Assembly: GCA_032718475.1 (NCBI GenBank)
Contig: JAUCBJ010007652.1
Location: 1 to 42,057, forward strand
DNA length: 42,057 nucleotides
From: Nemertoderma westbladi
Lineage: Eukaryota; Xenacoelomorpha; Nemertodermatida; Nemertodermatidae
Reading direction: 5' to 3'
Made by a program: the position numbers and the translations under genes. This document shows, one piece after another, positions 32,990-42,057 of this stretch (positions are counted from its first letter, which is position 1; each line of letters opens with the position of its first letter). The notes below the pieces were generated by a model. The model was not told where the DNA came from. It did no database searches and was given only the letters and a program-made list of their open reading frames with translations.

Positions 32990-33811
32990 ATGTGCTCAAT
33001 TGTGAATTCACCAGTGGGTGATGCCAATGTACAAATGGAGAATGTTCATGACTTGGAGTTTACAGAGTCAGATAATATTGCATCATCTAGTTCTAGTGAT
33101 GATGAAGATAATGCTACTTCAAATGTGTCTAGGTATTATGTCCTTCCAGTCAATAGCAATGACGTCGTAGGGAAACATATGAGGAAGCCTGGCAAGGGGC
33201 GAAAGAAGGCCAATAAAGCAGCATGGAAATGTAATGTGCGTAAGTCCGCTAAATCATCTGGTAAGGAATATTTCACCAAAAATAATAAGAAGGAAAAGGT
33301 GCGACGACCTGCAAAAGTTGTGAGAGAAAACCCATGCTGTTCGGCAAAGCGATGTCCAAATGGCTGTAAAGAATGGACCGAAGATGATCGGAAAGCTGTT
33401 TTCACTGGCTACTATAAGCTAAATGAGGTTCAAAAAAATGATTGGCTTCTGGCAAGACAAAATATAAAGCCGGTTAAGAGGCACTATAATGAAGACAAAC
33501 CTGCACGAAAATTTGAAACAGTGTCGTATAATATGCCTAAAGGAGGTGAACTGGTAGATGTGTGTCGAAGATTTCTTACAGCAACTTTGGATATAAGTTT
33601 AGCCAAACTGCGCCATGTACGGCAGAGAAGGACGGGCAACTTTATTGCTAAGAAAGATGAACGAGGTCGCCATGAGCCTAAGAATAAAACACCAGTTAAA
33701 AGAACCAACAAGGTTAGAGATTTTATAGAATCTCTACCAGCTGTGCCCTCTCATTATACGAGGAAAAAAACTAACAAGAAGTATATTCCACCCCAGTTAA
33801 ATGATAATTGA
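32990..33811 (+). CDS. DUF7869-type protein of the 4.2-kb element, N-terminal part
   Basis: It starts at an ATG and has an acidic serine-rich leader (SSSSSDDED), then a long basic region and a Cys cluster (CCSAKRCPNGC). VCRRFLTATLDIS aligns with VCKDFFLSTLDIN of the paralogue at 19009, and SHYTRKKTNKKYIPPQLN aligns with SHYCRATSRRKYLPAHLN. The native frame probably ends at 33801, after which it runs 3 codons into an inserted sequence and stops at 33811. Removing 33802-34498 joins it in frame to the C-terminal part for 672 aa in total. The cluster and basic region suggest nucleic-acid binding at the element ends (inference). Confidence 0.75.
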   Translation: MCSIVNSPVGDANVQMENVHDLEFTESDNIASSSSSDDEDNATSNVSRYYVLPVNSNDVVGKHMRKPGKGRKKANKAAWKCNVRKSAKSSGKEYFTKNNKKEKVRRPAKVVRENPCCSAKRCPNGCKEWTEDDRKAVFTGYYKLNEVQKNDWLLARQNIKPVKRHYNEDKPARKFETVSYNMPKGGELVDVCRRFLTATLDISLAKLRHVRQRRTGNFIAKKDERGRHEPKNKTPVKRTNKVRDFIESLPAVPSHYTRKKTNKKYIPPQLNDN

Positions 33812-34498
33812 TGTTAACGACATACTGACTAATAGGAGGTTGGTATGTATATATTAAATTAAATTAATGGAAGAACAGGAGTCTTACACCCCCAATAAAA
33901 AATATAGAATCAGGACATTTAGCCCAAAATATTTCTCGACCCCTAGGGTCATCGAAGAACAACAAACACACAAACACAAACAATAATATAAATACATGCT
34001 AAACATACAGGTATGTGTCGCAACCCTAACCCTAAGCCTACCCACCATACACTAAATGATACCGTTAATAAACTGCACAATAGCTAAGCCTATATTCTAT
34101 AAGAAAATATATGACAATTTTGTCGCCGTGAAAGGGGTATGACTGAGGCAAAAATAATTAATTTGTGAAAAATATGGTTGCGTTTTGGTGTCTTGGACCA
34201 GTACGCGCTAATCCTCGACACCTCGTCAGCTGGACAGGGAATTAGCCAAGCCTATCTATAATGCACCAATGACCTAAATTAATCGCACCATCAACTCTGT
34301 TACCACCTAGCCCAAAACAGAAGTCAGACCACAGAACGCAGGAACCCTATAGGCCTATTGTAAGTAAATATGTTACCAATGGAAAACTGGTGGAATGCTA
34401 GGGCACACACACAGTACAAAATTTAAATAAGATTTTATGATTTGCAGTAATGTCGGAATTGTGCTCCACTTTCATAAGATTAAATAAAGCCAGTTAAA
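33802..34498. other. ~690-bp insert splitting the DUF7869-type gene (insertion or unusual intron)
   Basis: CAGTTAAA occurs at 33794-33801 and again at 34491-34498, so the gene reads straight on if the insert and one copy are removed. That is what an insertion with an 8-bp target duplication leaves. I find no terminal inverted repeats. An intron using GT at 33796 and AG at 34488-34489 would also keep the frame, adding one histidine, but both splice sites are poor. A better-looking TTTGCAG at 34446 leads to an in-frame stop at 34485. Confidence 0.6.
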
Positions 34499-35705
34499 GT
34501 CATTGCCCGTTATATACGCGAAGTATACAAAGGAATTAGAAAACGGAGCTGAGATAGAAAAGGAAGAACCTGTTCACTTTTGGAAATTTACAGAAATTTT
34601 TAGAGAATATAACATTTCTGTCCATGTACCCAAAAAGGATAAGTGTGTTCTTTGCTTCAGACATGACCGCGGTGAAGTTGTCGAGGGTTACGATGAGCAT
34701 ATGAAAGAGAAGGAGGCGATATATGAACAGAAAGAAAAATTAGAGGAGCGTTCAAGGAGTGATCAAGGTTTACTTAGTATAACGTTTGATTTGGAAAAGG
34801 TTCTAAACACTCCATTGGGCAAAAGTATGCTGCTTGGGTTTTCTAGAAAGTTAGCTGCTTACAATTTTACTGTCTTCCATACTAAATCCAAACGTGGATG
34901 CTGTTACTTTTGGGACCAGACAATCGTAAAGCGCGGATCAAATGAAATAGCGAGTTGCCTCTGGAAGGAACTGCTGTGGATAGATCTAAATCATCCCGAA
35001 GCTAGTGGGATATTTGCTCAGTGTGATTGCTGCGGTGGACAAAATAGGAACCGCTTGGTATTAACTATGTTTTACTGTTTTCTTCTCCAAAGTAAAAACA
35101 TCAAGACGATCGTTTTACTGTATCTTCTTCCTGGCCATACCTACCTCAGTGCTGATTCGATGCACTCAAGAATAGAACATGCATCTAAAAGTACACAAGC
35201 TTGGGTTCCCAATGACTGGATCCCAATACTGAGTGGAGCTCGTGTTACACCATCCCATTATGAAGTTGAAGGAATCAAAACGAGTGATATTTACAACTGG
35301 AAGAATAGTGAATACCTATTTCCACTAGATCTCTCAAACTCCAAAGGAGAAAAAGTCCCATGGGCTAAACTACATGTTATGCGATTTGAACAATGTGATA
35401 CAGAGGTCCGTATATTCTACAAAACAGCATGCAATGGAGACATGGAACAAGTGCATTTGCAGAAACCAACGATGCGAAACGGCCCAGTTGGGAGGAGGGT
35501 GAAACTTCCTCCACCTGCATATGCCAAAATGCCAAGGGTCTCTCCGAAGCTGAAGAAGGATTTGATTGGGTTGTGTAATTCTGGAGTAATACCGGGAGCA
35601 TACCATCAATGGTATTGGAATATAAAGACCTCTGCTACTGTTGCAGATGAGCTAGCAAGCTCCGATGTAGAAGATGAATACGAAGATATGTATATAGATA
35701 ACTGA
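34491..35705 (+). CDS. DUF7869-type protein of the 4.2-kb element, catalytic part
   Basis: An uninterrupted frame for the RNase H-like half of the protein; the codon at 34503 is TTG, so this is an exon or continuation and not an independent gene. It has the CVLC/H knuckle (DKCVLCFRH), D368 (TFDLEKVLNT), KRGSNEIASCLWKEL, D447 (CDCCGGQNRNR), GHTYLSADSMHSRIE with D490 and E497, and a C-terminal HVMRF...IFYKT block (numbering for the joined 672-aa protein). The D-D, D-D and D-E spacings (79, 43 and 7) match those of the paralogue (82, 44 and 7). There are no introns at the two places where the paralogue has them. A transposase role is inferred from the flanking terminal repeats. Confidence 0.85.
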   Translation, partial: QLKSLPVIYAKYTKELENGAEIEKEEPVHFWKFTEIFREYNISVHVPKKDKCVLCFRHDRGEVVEGYDEHMKEKEAIYEQKEKLEERSRSDQGLLSITFDLEKVLNTPLGKSMLLGFSRKLAAYNFTVFHTKSKRGCCYFWDQTIVKRGSNEIASCLWKELLWIDLNHPEASGIFAQCDCCGGQNRNRLVLTMFYCFLLQSKNIKTIVLLYLLPGHTYLSADSMHSRIEHASKSTQAWVPNDWIPILSGARVTPSHYEVEGIKTSDIYNWKNSEYLFPLDLSNSKGEKVPWAKLHVMRFEQCDTEVRIFYKTACNGDMEQVHLQKPTMRNGPVGRRVKLPPPAYAKMPRVSPKLKKDLIGLCNSGVIPGAYHQWYWNIKTSATVADELASSDVEDEYEDMYIDN

Positions 35706-36561
35706 TAAAAAAACTGCTAAAAAACAGAAAGTTACTACAACTGTAATAATAAACAGTAGGCCTATAAAAAACAAGTAAACAGTATAATAATGTGTAATTT
35801 AACACTACTGTATAATAAACAGTATGTCAGTCTAGGTTTGCATATCCTCATGATTTAATTGCTTAATTAAATGCTAAAATTTGATTTAATTTTAATATTT
35901 GTAATGTTAAACATTTCACATTTAAATATCTATCACACTTTGCCAGGAAAAACAACAAAAACCATTCAATAGTCGAGGAATGATGTGAGTTGTTCTGTTT
36001 CTGTGACAAAATCCTAGAGGTAAAACAACACACACCGACTAGAGTAATGTTAAATTTCAGTATGTGTTGTTTTGCCTCTTTCAAAAATAACGAAAAAAAC
36101 CGTTTTTTTCATTAAGAAAATTAATTCTGAATACTAGACACTATAATAAAATATATCATTGTATCTTCCCAGACCTCTGTCGAAAATTTTAGGAGACGGG
36201 ATCCATGTGGAGTGAAATGAGAAGGTTTTTTGTATTTTTCTCGAAACCACATTTTTTGGTGTGTGTTGTTCTGGCTCTATGGTCACGATATATATGAACT
36301 CACCGAACCGCGCCTTGATGTCAAATTGACATTAAATGATAATTTTCAGTATATTCAAGAACACGTTAGTCAACACCTAGATAGTGCTATGGGATCTTTT
36401 TTAAAAGTAGGTAAATAGTTAAAGTGTTAAGTTAGTAAGTAAGAAAGTAGACTCGAATTTTTTGCTTTTTTTCTTAGATAAATAATATTAGTGCTATTCG
36501 GAAAGAAGTTGAAGCAATACATTATTACAGTTTATATCGAGTATTTAGTAGGAAATCTTAA

Positions 36562-37214
36562 TAATTATTATAGCTAATGGGGGGAATAAGAAATAGTGGT
36601 CATTTTAAGTCATAGTTGGAATAGGGGGACATTTGAGTGCATTTTATTGATTTATATTTATTTGGGCGCAATAGTTACATTCTGTAAGGGAACTCCTCCC
36701 AGTAAAGGTCACCAGAGGGATATCTTTCATCGGTTGTGAGATAGTCGAAACACCATTATACGATTCCACAGACACTCTCTAGTAGAATGCCTACCTCCCT
36801 TCCCATGTAATTTCCGGTTTCGCTCAGGGATCATACTGTCGGCCCACGAGTGACCTGTCGAGGATATACGTTAGACCCCAGAAGCAGTGTAATAAATAAG
36901 AGGGTTCGTGCTACACTGATATTTAACCCATTATTTACCGCAACTAGAAGCTGGGTGATAATTATATTTTTTTTTTCATTTTCTTAGGTTTTGGGGGGTA
37001 ATCAAGAATAATTTGAAAAAAAAATTCGAAAAAATGTAACCCTTCCTATATTTTTTGACTGATCTCATATGATGCCACTGGTAAATAGCATATATAAAAA
37101 TACCATGATTTACTGCTATTTTCATAGTTCAGAGATTAGTTCCATAGATTCAAGAATTAAAGTTAAATATTAGATTTACCATATATTTATCTTATATTTA
37201 TCTATAATACCAAA
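36562..37214. other. Non-coding stretch
   Basis: No gene recognised. TTAACCCATTATTTACCGC near 36924 resembles a piggyBac left end next to the transposase relic, but no matching right end was found. Confidence 0.4.
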
Positions 37215-37684
37215 TTATTGAGTGTGGTAGGGAGCAAAACAGTCAACACAAAGGGTAACCTCACACTTTCCACAATAAGTTTGTGGCCTTGACCCGCACC
37301 CTTCAAACCGCAACAAATCGCAAGTGCATATCATCATCATTACACCAATAAAAATGTTCTGCGGCTAATGTATGATATGATGTATAGAACAGGAAACCAA
37401 TAAATGACTTAAGTTCATCAGTTGATAGATCAAAATTGGGCTCATTTTTCTGTTCATGAGCATAGCGAATACTCTCTACTTTGAATAAATTCAGAATTTC
37501 TGAGTCATACATTTTTTCAAATAACTCTACTGGTGTGAGCTCAGCCAATTGAAGCTCTACATTTTCCTTTACTAACTTTTCATTCTGCAAGTCAAATTTT
37601 GTAGTATAAGTTGGATGTTTTTTTCGCCATGTTGGGGCTTCTATCTCCTTCCAACAACCATTATTATCCTCAGGAGGTTGTGAG
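37215..37684 (-). pseudogene. piggyBac transposase relic, N-terminal and C-terminal ends joined
   Basis: On the minus strand, from about 37684 down to 37303, it reads a piggyBac-type start: APTWRKKHPTYTTKFDL, then LTPVELFEKMYDSEIL and LSTDELKSFIGFLFYTSYHTL, ending near HFYWCNDDD. A different frame then encodes the family's C-terminal cysteine-rich zinc domain (YCGKCEVTLCVDCFAPYHTQ) and stops at 37215. The whole DDD catalytic core is missing between these parts, so an internal deletion of over 1 kb has joined the two ends. The product would not be active. Recognition is from the conserved piggyBac motifs. Confidence 0.8.
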
Positions 37685-38106
37685 CGGATTCAATTCCACT
37701 CCATTACCCCCATAAAGTTGGGAAGTGGCGCCTTTTTCAGCAATATTGGAGATACGAGATTGATAACAACCAATCTCGTATCACACCAAATAATGGGGAT
37801 AACACACACCCCAAAAGCCACACAAAGGGAGGTTGGAGGTCAAACCACCTCGAGAGAGCAAACAACCAACAGGGGGGGGGGGGGGGGGGGGGAGGGAAGC
37901 ACTCCCACAGAGGTGAGAGGCGTGAAGTAGGTTATAAGCCAATAGGAGCGGGAGAAAGCATCCACTGGAGAGAGGCCACGGTAATGTAGGAATGATTAGA
38001 TATATTCCCAATGTGTTGAGCTACCATTTCAGTTATTCAGTCATTAGTTGAGTGCAGACCGGTGACATCTTGCACCGTCACCGTCACTACAGGAAATGAG
38101 CCCTGA
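37685..38106. other. Non-coding stretch with a hairpin and a poly-G tract
   Basis: GATACGAGATTG (37751-37762) and CAATCTCGTATC (37771-37782) form a perfect 12-bp hairpin with an 8-nt loop. Composition turns GC-rich from about 38060. No gene seen. Confidence 0.5.
37872..37892. repeat. Poly-G tract, 21 nt
   Basis: Uninterrupted G run, followed by AGGGAAG. Confidence 0.9.
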
Positions 38107-39159
38107 GATTTAGAGGGAGAGAGTACACCGCCGCGGACCCTGGACGACACCAACCTAACGATCCGCGAGGCCGCGACGCGACGGTATCGACCCGCGACGC
38201 CGGATTCGCCGGCTAGAGACGATCCGGCAGCCCAAGCGGAGGGCGGCCGTCTACCAGGAGGAAGGGAGGAGTCGAGGCACGACGGCGGTCCAGGTACCGA
38301 AGTCACCGGCCAGCCACAGGCCGAGGGCGACGGATGGCCCACCGGAACGGCGACGGTGGGGCCGCCGGTACGACGCCGAACCAGGAGAGGGGGAGGAGAT
38401 GTCGGCGACGAGGATGTCGGAACCAGCAATCTGCTTCGACGGGCCTACAACGCCATGAAGAAACAGCTCAAGGAGGCCAGAGAGGGGGCGAAGGTGAACC
38501 AAGGGAAGTTGAGCCAGCGGCTACGTGAGTCGAATAAACATTTCTGATATCTAGTCCGTTTCGGGCAGGGAGAACTGGCGAGTGAGAGAGCGAGGGGGGT
38601 CGCCACCGAACTATTCGAACTGTGGCGATCCGGGGTTATGGAGCCTGAGGTAGTGTACGTAGGGCAGTATTTAGTGGATGCTAGGGGAATTAAGTTAGTG
38701 GGTTGGGCAGATCCGCACGAGGGTGAACCCGAGGTTAACCCCGAGGATTCGGTCTCGTCGGTTAGCGAGAACCCCAGAAAGCGGGGGAAAGTTAGTAGGA
38801 CAGGGAGGCGACGGGAGTCCATCATGACCGACAAGTCCGCTACATCCTCCGCGAAAGCAAGAAGGGTGTTAGAGATAGATCTGGCGTGTCAATTAGACAT
38901 GGTGGCGCTAGACCAGAAAGAATTAGAGAGGCAGTTGGATGAGAAAACTGCGCTGTTGGAGAAAGAGAGAGAGTTAGCGAGGGAGTGTAGAGAGAGGGCC
39001 GAGAGGGTGGCCAGGAACTGTAGAGAGCAAGATGAGAAGGAGAACGAGGAGCGCAAAGAGCGAGAAATAAGGGTAGAGAACGAACGTAAGGAGCAAGAAG
39101 AGAGGGAGAAAGAGGAGCGTAAAGGGCGAAAAATAAGAGTAGAGAACGAATCAGTTTGA
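38107..39159 (+). pseudogene. GC-rich coiled-coil frame broken by one stop, possible gag-like relic
   Basis: One reading frame is open from 38107 to a TGA at 38545-38547 and again, in the same frame, to 39159, about 350 codons in all. No ATG lies near its upstream limit; the first in-frame ATG is 38455, and another at 38638 follows the stop. The first half is Pro/Arg/Gly-rich and basic (VRRRTRRGGGD); the second half has RKRGKVSRTGRRRES and a long Glu/Arg coiled coil (KEREIRVENERKEQEE). GC content is far above the surroundings, and codon use favours G/C endings. A retroelement gag-like region or a recently acquired sequence is possible; I recognise no domain. The stop could also be an allelic or sequencing change. 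Confidence 0.45.
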
Positions 39160-42057
39160 ATTTCCCTCTTGCTCACTTTAAACCATTTTGATTAATATCA
39201 TATCATAAGTAAGCAAATAAGATAACATTCTTTGAATATCTATTGTAAAGTATTTTACAGTAGGCCTAGAGTTCGTCATTTATATGACGACTACATCATA
39301 CATAAGGCGTACATATATTATTGCCATATCCATTTTTGTTATATCATTATCATTATTATCCTAAAAGGTTGTCTTTCTGGTGTCAGTCACTATGTCACAT
39401 TTTTATAAATTTATACTGTACATCAACTACTGATGTAGGCTACAGCTACTGTATAATGTATATACAGTTTAATTTTTGTCCTGTTTACCATTACATTACC
39501 ACACTACTAGCATACAAATTTCCAGACATGAATGTCAGTAAAATATGATTATTTTATTAGTTTTATTTATTAGTCCATCAATAAGTACAAACCTTACCCA
39601 TAATATGTATGTAAAACATAAACGAAAAAGCAACCGAACAGTTGCTATTTGGTTTGTAATTGTCATCCATCACCATTAAATTATCTATCGAGCTCGACAA
39701 CCACTACCACTATATCAAGCGAACTCGGACAGTGGAAATGAGATCTTCATAGCAGGTAGTTCACGACTACGCATTCCTTGTGTTGGTTGCCAGAAAAGTA
39801 GAACTGGTATGACCTCATGCTTACTTCTCCAGCAGTCCAGCAGTGCCCACTGAATCTTAATCTGCGTTCACGGGGAGTGTTTGATTCAGATTGTAATCGC
39901 AGCATAGCAAATATTTTCTACCACGAAATATTCCACTATTAAAGAGTGGGAGTGGGGCAGTTTAAGGTACAGTAACTCTCGATATATTCTAGAAAAAACT
40001 GTGGTAGATAGGTAAGACTGTCGCTCTGAGTGGGTCGGAATTGTCCGGGTCGGAATTGTCCGTACACCTTAAACAAACTAGAAGTCTTTAGGCTCGTGAA
40101 AATGTATTGATTTGGAAATTTAGTGCGTGTAGTCATGATGTAAACTGTGAATTATTAACTAGCTATTGATCAAATGATTACTGTAATTCACTCTCTGGGC
40201 TGATAAACTTAACTAAATCAGTTTTAGATCGTTAATTAATATATATTCATTCGCAATATTATATCTCTGTAATGCGGTGCTTTAATAATTTACTCTCTGC
40301 AGAGAATTAAATTGTACTGTATCACTAATTGGGCGCGATTTATTTTGTATTAATTATTGTCAAATTTTTTATTTGTTTGTTTGTTTACCGGTATCTACAA
40401 CTACATAGATCCTTTAATAGATCTGGAATAAAGAGTGTAATAAAAGATATCGGATTTTCGAATTGCCAACCACGACATTATTGGTTTCCCTTTCTCAGAG
40501 ACAGAAGTCATTGAAATCATTATCTTATGTGGTTGTTTGTATTCATATAGAGTGAGAATGCAGACTACTCGGGCCTGCGTTTAAACGCTGTTATAGATTG
40601 ATTTGTACTAATTATCGTTGAGTTAGTAGTATTCACAACGGCAAATAAGTTGCCTATTTTTTGCGCAAAAAACTCTGAAATGCCTTTCTGTTATAAACTG
40701 AAAGTATTTGTTGTTTGTGTAATTTCTTCACTCATGGTTGCGAATCTTGGCTAACTGATAACCTGACACCGGTTAAAGTGTTTTACATCGGATGATTAGA
40801 TCTACTGTAGGCTATGTTAGGCGTAAAAAAGTATAAAACAAAAACCAGATTCGGCCACTCAAATTGTGACATACAGTAGGAAATGTTTTTAACCCCCAAT
40901 TATAGCCAGTTGCTCTTTATTTGTTCTCTTGTTTCTATATTCGAGACTATCAAGTAGCCTCCTGTAGGCTCCGCCTAATGTCCAATAATTTAGAATACAC
41001 CTCGTGATAGTAATTATTTGATTGCCAGTTAACATATGAATTAAGAAATCGATTTAAACATTTAAAATTTGATAACATAGATGTACTTTTTGCTGCTAAC
41101 TACATAAAGGAGGCGTGTAGATATATTTGTAGAGTTTTAACGTACTATACTCCATAATTAGTTAGTAACCACTGATTGGAAATATTACGAAACCAAAAAA
41201 CTTGTCGAACTTTATTGAAGCTTATTAAATTACCTTTCATATAAATCAAAAATTGCAAAAACTGTTAAGAAAGAGCGGAGGAGTAGTATTCTTCGTGTGA
41301 AAAAAATGTCACTCAGAGATACTGTAATTGCCTACAAATTTCAAACCTTCCCGCGCAGAATTGCCTGTATGGGGTCTGGTTGGTTAATAGTGTCTGACAG
41401 GAAGGATTCACACCACCGAGCTAAAATGATATTTGCGGGGGTTTTCAGGGTCGCTGATATCATTTCCGATGTGAGTTTTAAATTTTAGTGGAATTTAGTC
41501 TGTCCGTCGGTTTGTTGTCTATCTGTCTGTCTTACAATTTGACAGACACATTGCCAGACCGATATTCCACGATAACTCGAGGTGCCATAGAAATTCAATA
41601 TATATATGACATACCGCGTATGCCATGGAACCCTAATTAGTGATATACCATGTATGTCAATTTCATGGGCGTCAAGGGGATAACAGGTGGTATCCGTTCC
41701 CTTGAATGAGTAAAAGTATAGCATAAATTAACTCGATAATTAGTTAATTAAAAGTGCGCCAGCACAGGCCTATACATAAATAATACAACTTATGGCAATA
41801 CCTATAGTTGTATAGCCCCGTAATGGCCACAAGGTTGCGTGGAACGTTTAATTTACTGTCCCATTGCAGCTGTCGCATATTGGGCAGTTAGTAAAGAAAG
41901 TATGAATGCTGATATTAGTTGATCTATAACTGTAATGAAACTTGTATCTATAATTCATATACCATTTTAACTGTAACTGAAAAAATTTATATTTTAACTG
42001 AAAAAATTGTAACTAGGCCTACTGTATTGTCTATTGTGTTGGTATTTTATTTACTTT
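39160..42057. other. Non-coding stretch to the end of the window
   Basis: AT-rich with only short unsupported frames. Near 41500-41590 a GTCTGTCCGTCGG...CTGTCTGTC block followed by CACGATAACTCGAGG resembles a pyrimidine-rich repeat tail found in many invertebrate genomes, but I cannot assign it. No gene is supported. Confidence 0.45.

Larger units (their letters stand above)
32103..36292 (+). mobile_element. 4.2-kb inverted-repeat element carrying a DUF7869-type gene
   Basis: The ends at 32103-32138 and 36257-36292 are inverted repeats over about 36 bp with two mismatches, sharing GACCATAGAGCCAGAAC and then RACACAYACCA. Flanks TATAGAACT (32094-32102) and TATGAACT (36293-36300) fit an 8-bp target duplication with one extra base on the left. 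Subterminal copies of AGAGGYAAAACAACACAYACC occur at 32253, 32313 and 36016 (plus strand) and 36060-36080 (minus), with a weaker copy at 32284. They echo the terminal repeat, as transposase-binding arrays do in hAT and other cut-and-paste elements. The only sizeable gene inside is the DUF7869-type protein. I know of no named superfamily with these ends. Confidence 0.8.
32004..36561 (+). pseudogene. Exon split by the 4.2-kb DUF7869 element, plus downstream 3' exon
   Basis: The left piece 32004-32102 follows an acceptor-like TTAG and is open; the right piece starts in the target duplication at 36293. Removing the element and one duplication joins them as ..AFVYLYELTEPRLD.., open up to a GTAGGT donor at 36407. 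A 71-bp intron ends in TTTTTTCTTAG (36477), and the next exon 36478-36561 stays in frame for 27 codons to TAA. All these junctions agree in phase 0, which is unlikely by chance. The ~95-residue product is unfamiliar: no signal peptide, mildly helical at its C-terminal end. It could be the 3' end of a host gene or of an older mobile element. The gene is now interrupted on this allele. Confidence 0.5.

Noticed and set aside
34021-34037. Telomere-like AACCCTAACCCTAA
   Set aside because: Only two units, inside a short insert; not a telomere or a convincing interstitial array.
33797-34497. TTAA at both ends of the 690-bp insert as a piggyBac insertion
   Set aside because: The duplicated sequence extends to CAGTTAAA, and the inner ends lack CCC-starting inverted repeats.
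36922-36942. TTAACCC as the left end of the piggyBac relic
   Set aside because: No matching GGGTTAA right end is present beyond the transposase relic.

Overview
The window is eukaryotic, most likely from an invertebrate animal. It is AT-rich, genes are sparse, and reading frames are joined across GT-AG introns. Most recognisable content is animal-type transposable elements: a pogo/Tigger-like element, piggyBac-like relics, hAT-like and other MITEs, and a deleted LINE. I see no operons, Shine-Dalgarno spacing, rRNA or CRISPR. The short palindromes built on AGGCCT and ACCGGT recur throughout, as does long poly-G. The sequence alone does not fix the species.

Layout. 1-3130: non-coding, with a diverged tandem duplication holding a 133-bp core that is identical in both copies. 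3131-14689: a leucine-rich-repeat-like gene of 539 codons (4827-6446) within a ~2.67-kb segment duplicated at 12011-14689. The second copy stops at a repeat carrying CCGTCTATATCC arms, so its gene is 3'-truncated. Between the copies lie a TTAA-flanked piggyBac-like non-autonomous element (7309-8896) with five ~163-bp tandem units, a perfect hairpin MITE (10072-10203) and a cluster of TGTTCTAGAACA palindromes. 14690-18650: non-coding with tRNA-like relics. 18659-22431: a MITE with a 9-bp target duplication, then a three-exon gene of the DUF7869 type (inferred RNase H-like fold) with a hAT-like MITE in its first intron. 23572-29380: a 490-bp MITE, then a long inverted-repeat element into which a complete pogo-like transposon (25249-28345, 632-aa transposase) has inserted. 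30483-31314: the CCGTCTATATCC repeat and an internally deleted LINE. 32004-36561: the most interesting region, described next. 37215-39159: a piggyBac transposase relic on the minus strand and a GC-rich coiled-coil frame broken by one stop. The remaining ~2.9 kb holds no gene I can support.

Main result. A second, distant DUF7869-type gene (32990-35705) lies inside a 4.2-kb unit (32103-36292). The unit has ~36-bp terminal inverted repeats, copies of the same motif repeated just inside both ends, and a near-perfect 8-9 bp target duplication. The sequences outside the ends join into one open frame that continues across a short intron to a stop, so the unit appears to have landed in a coding exon. 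This makes it a candidate DNA transposon whose probable transposase is a DUF7869-type protein. Its paralogue at 19009-22431 has introns and no terminal repeats that I can find, as expected of a host-retained or domesticated copy. Both proteins keep the same spaced acidic residues (D, D, D, E).
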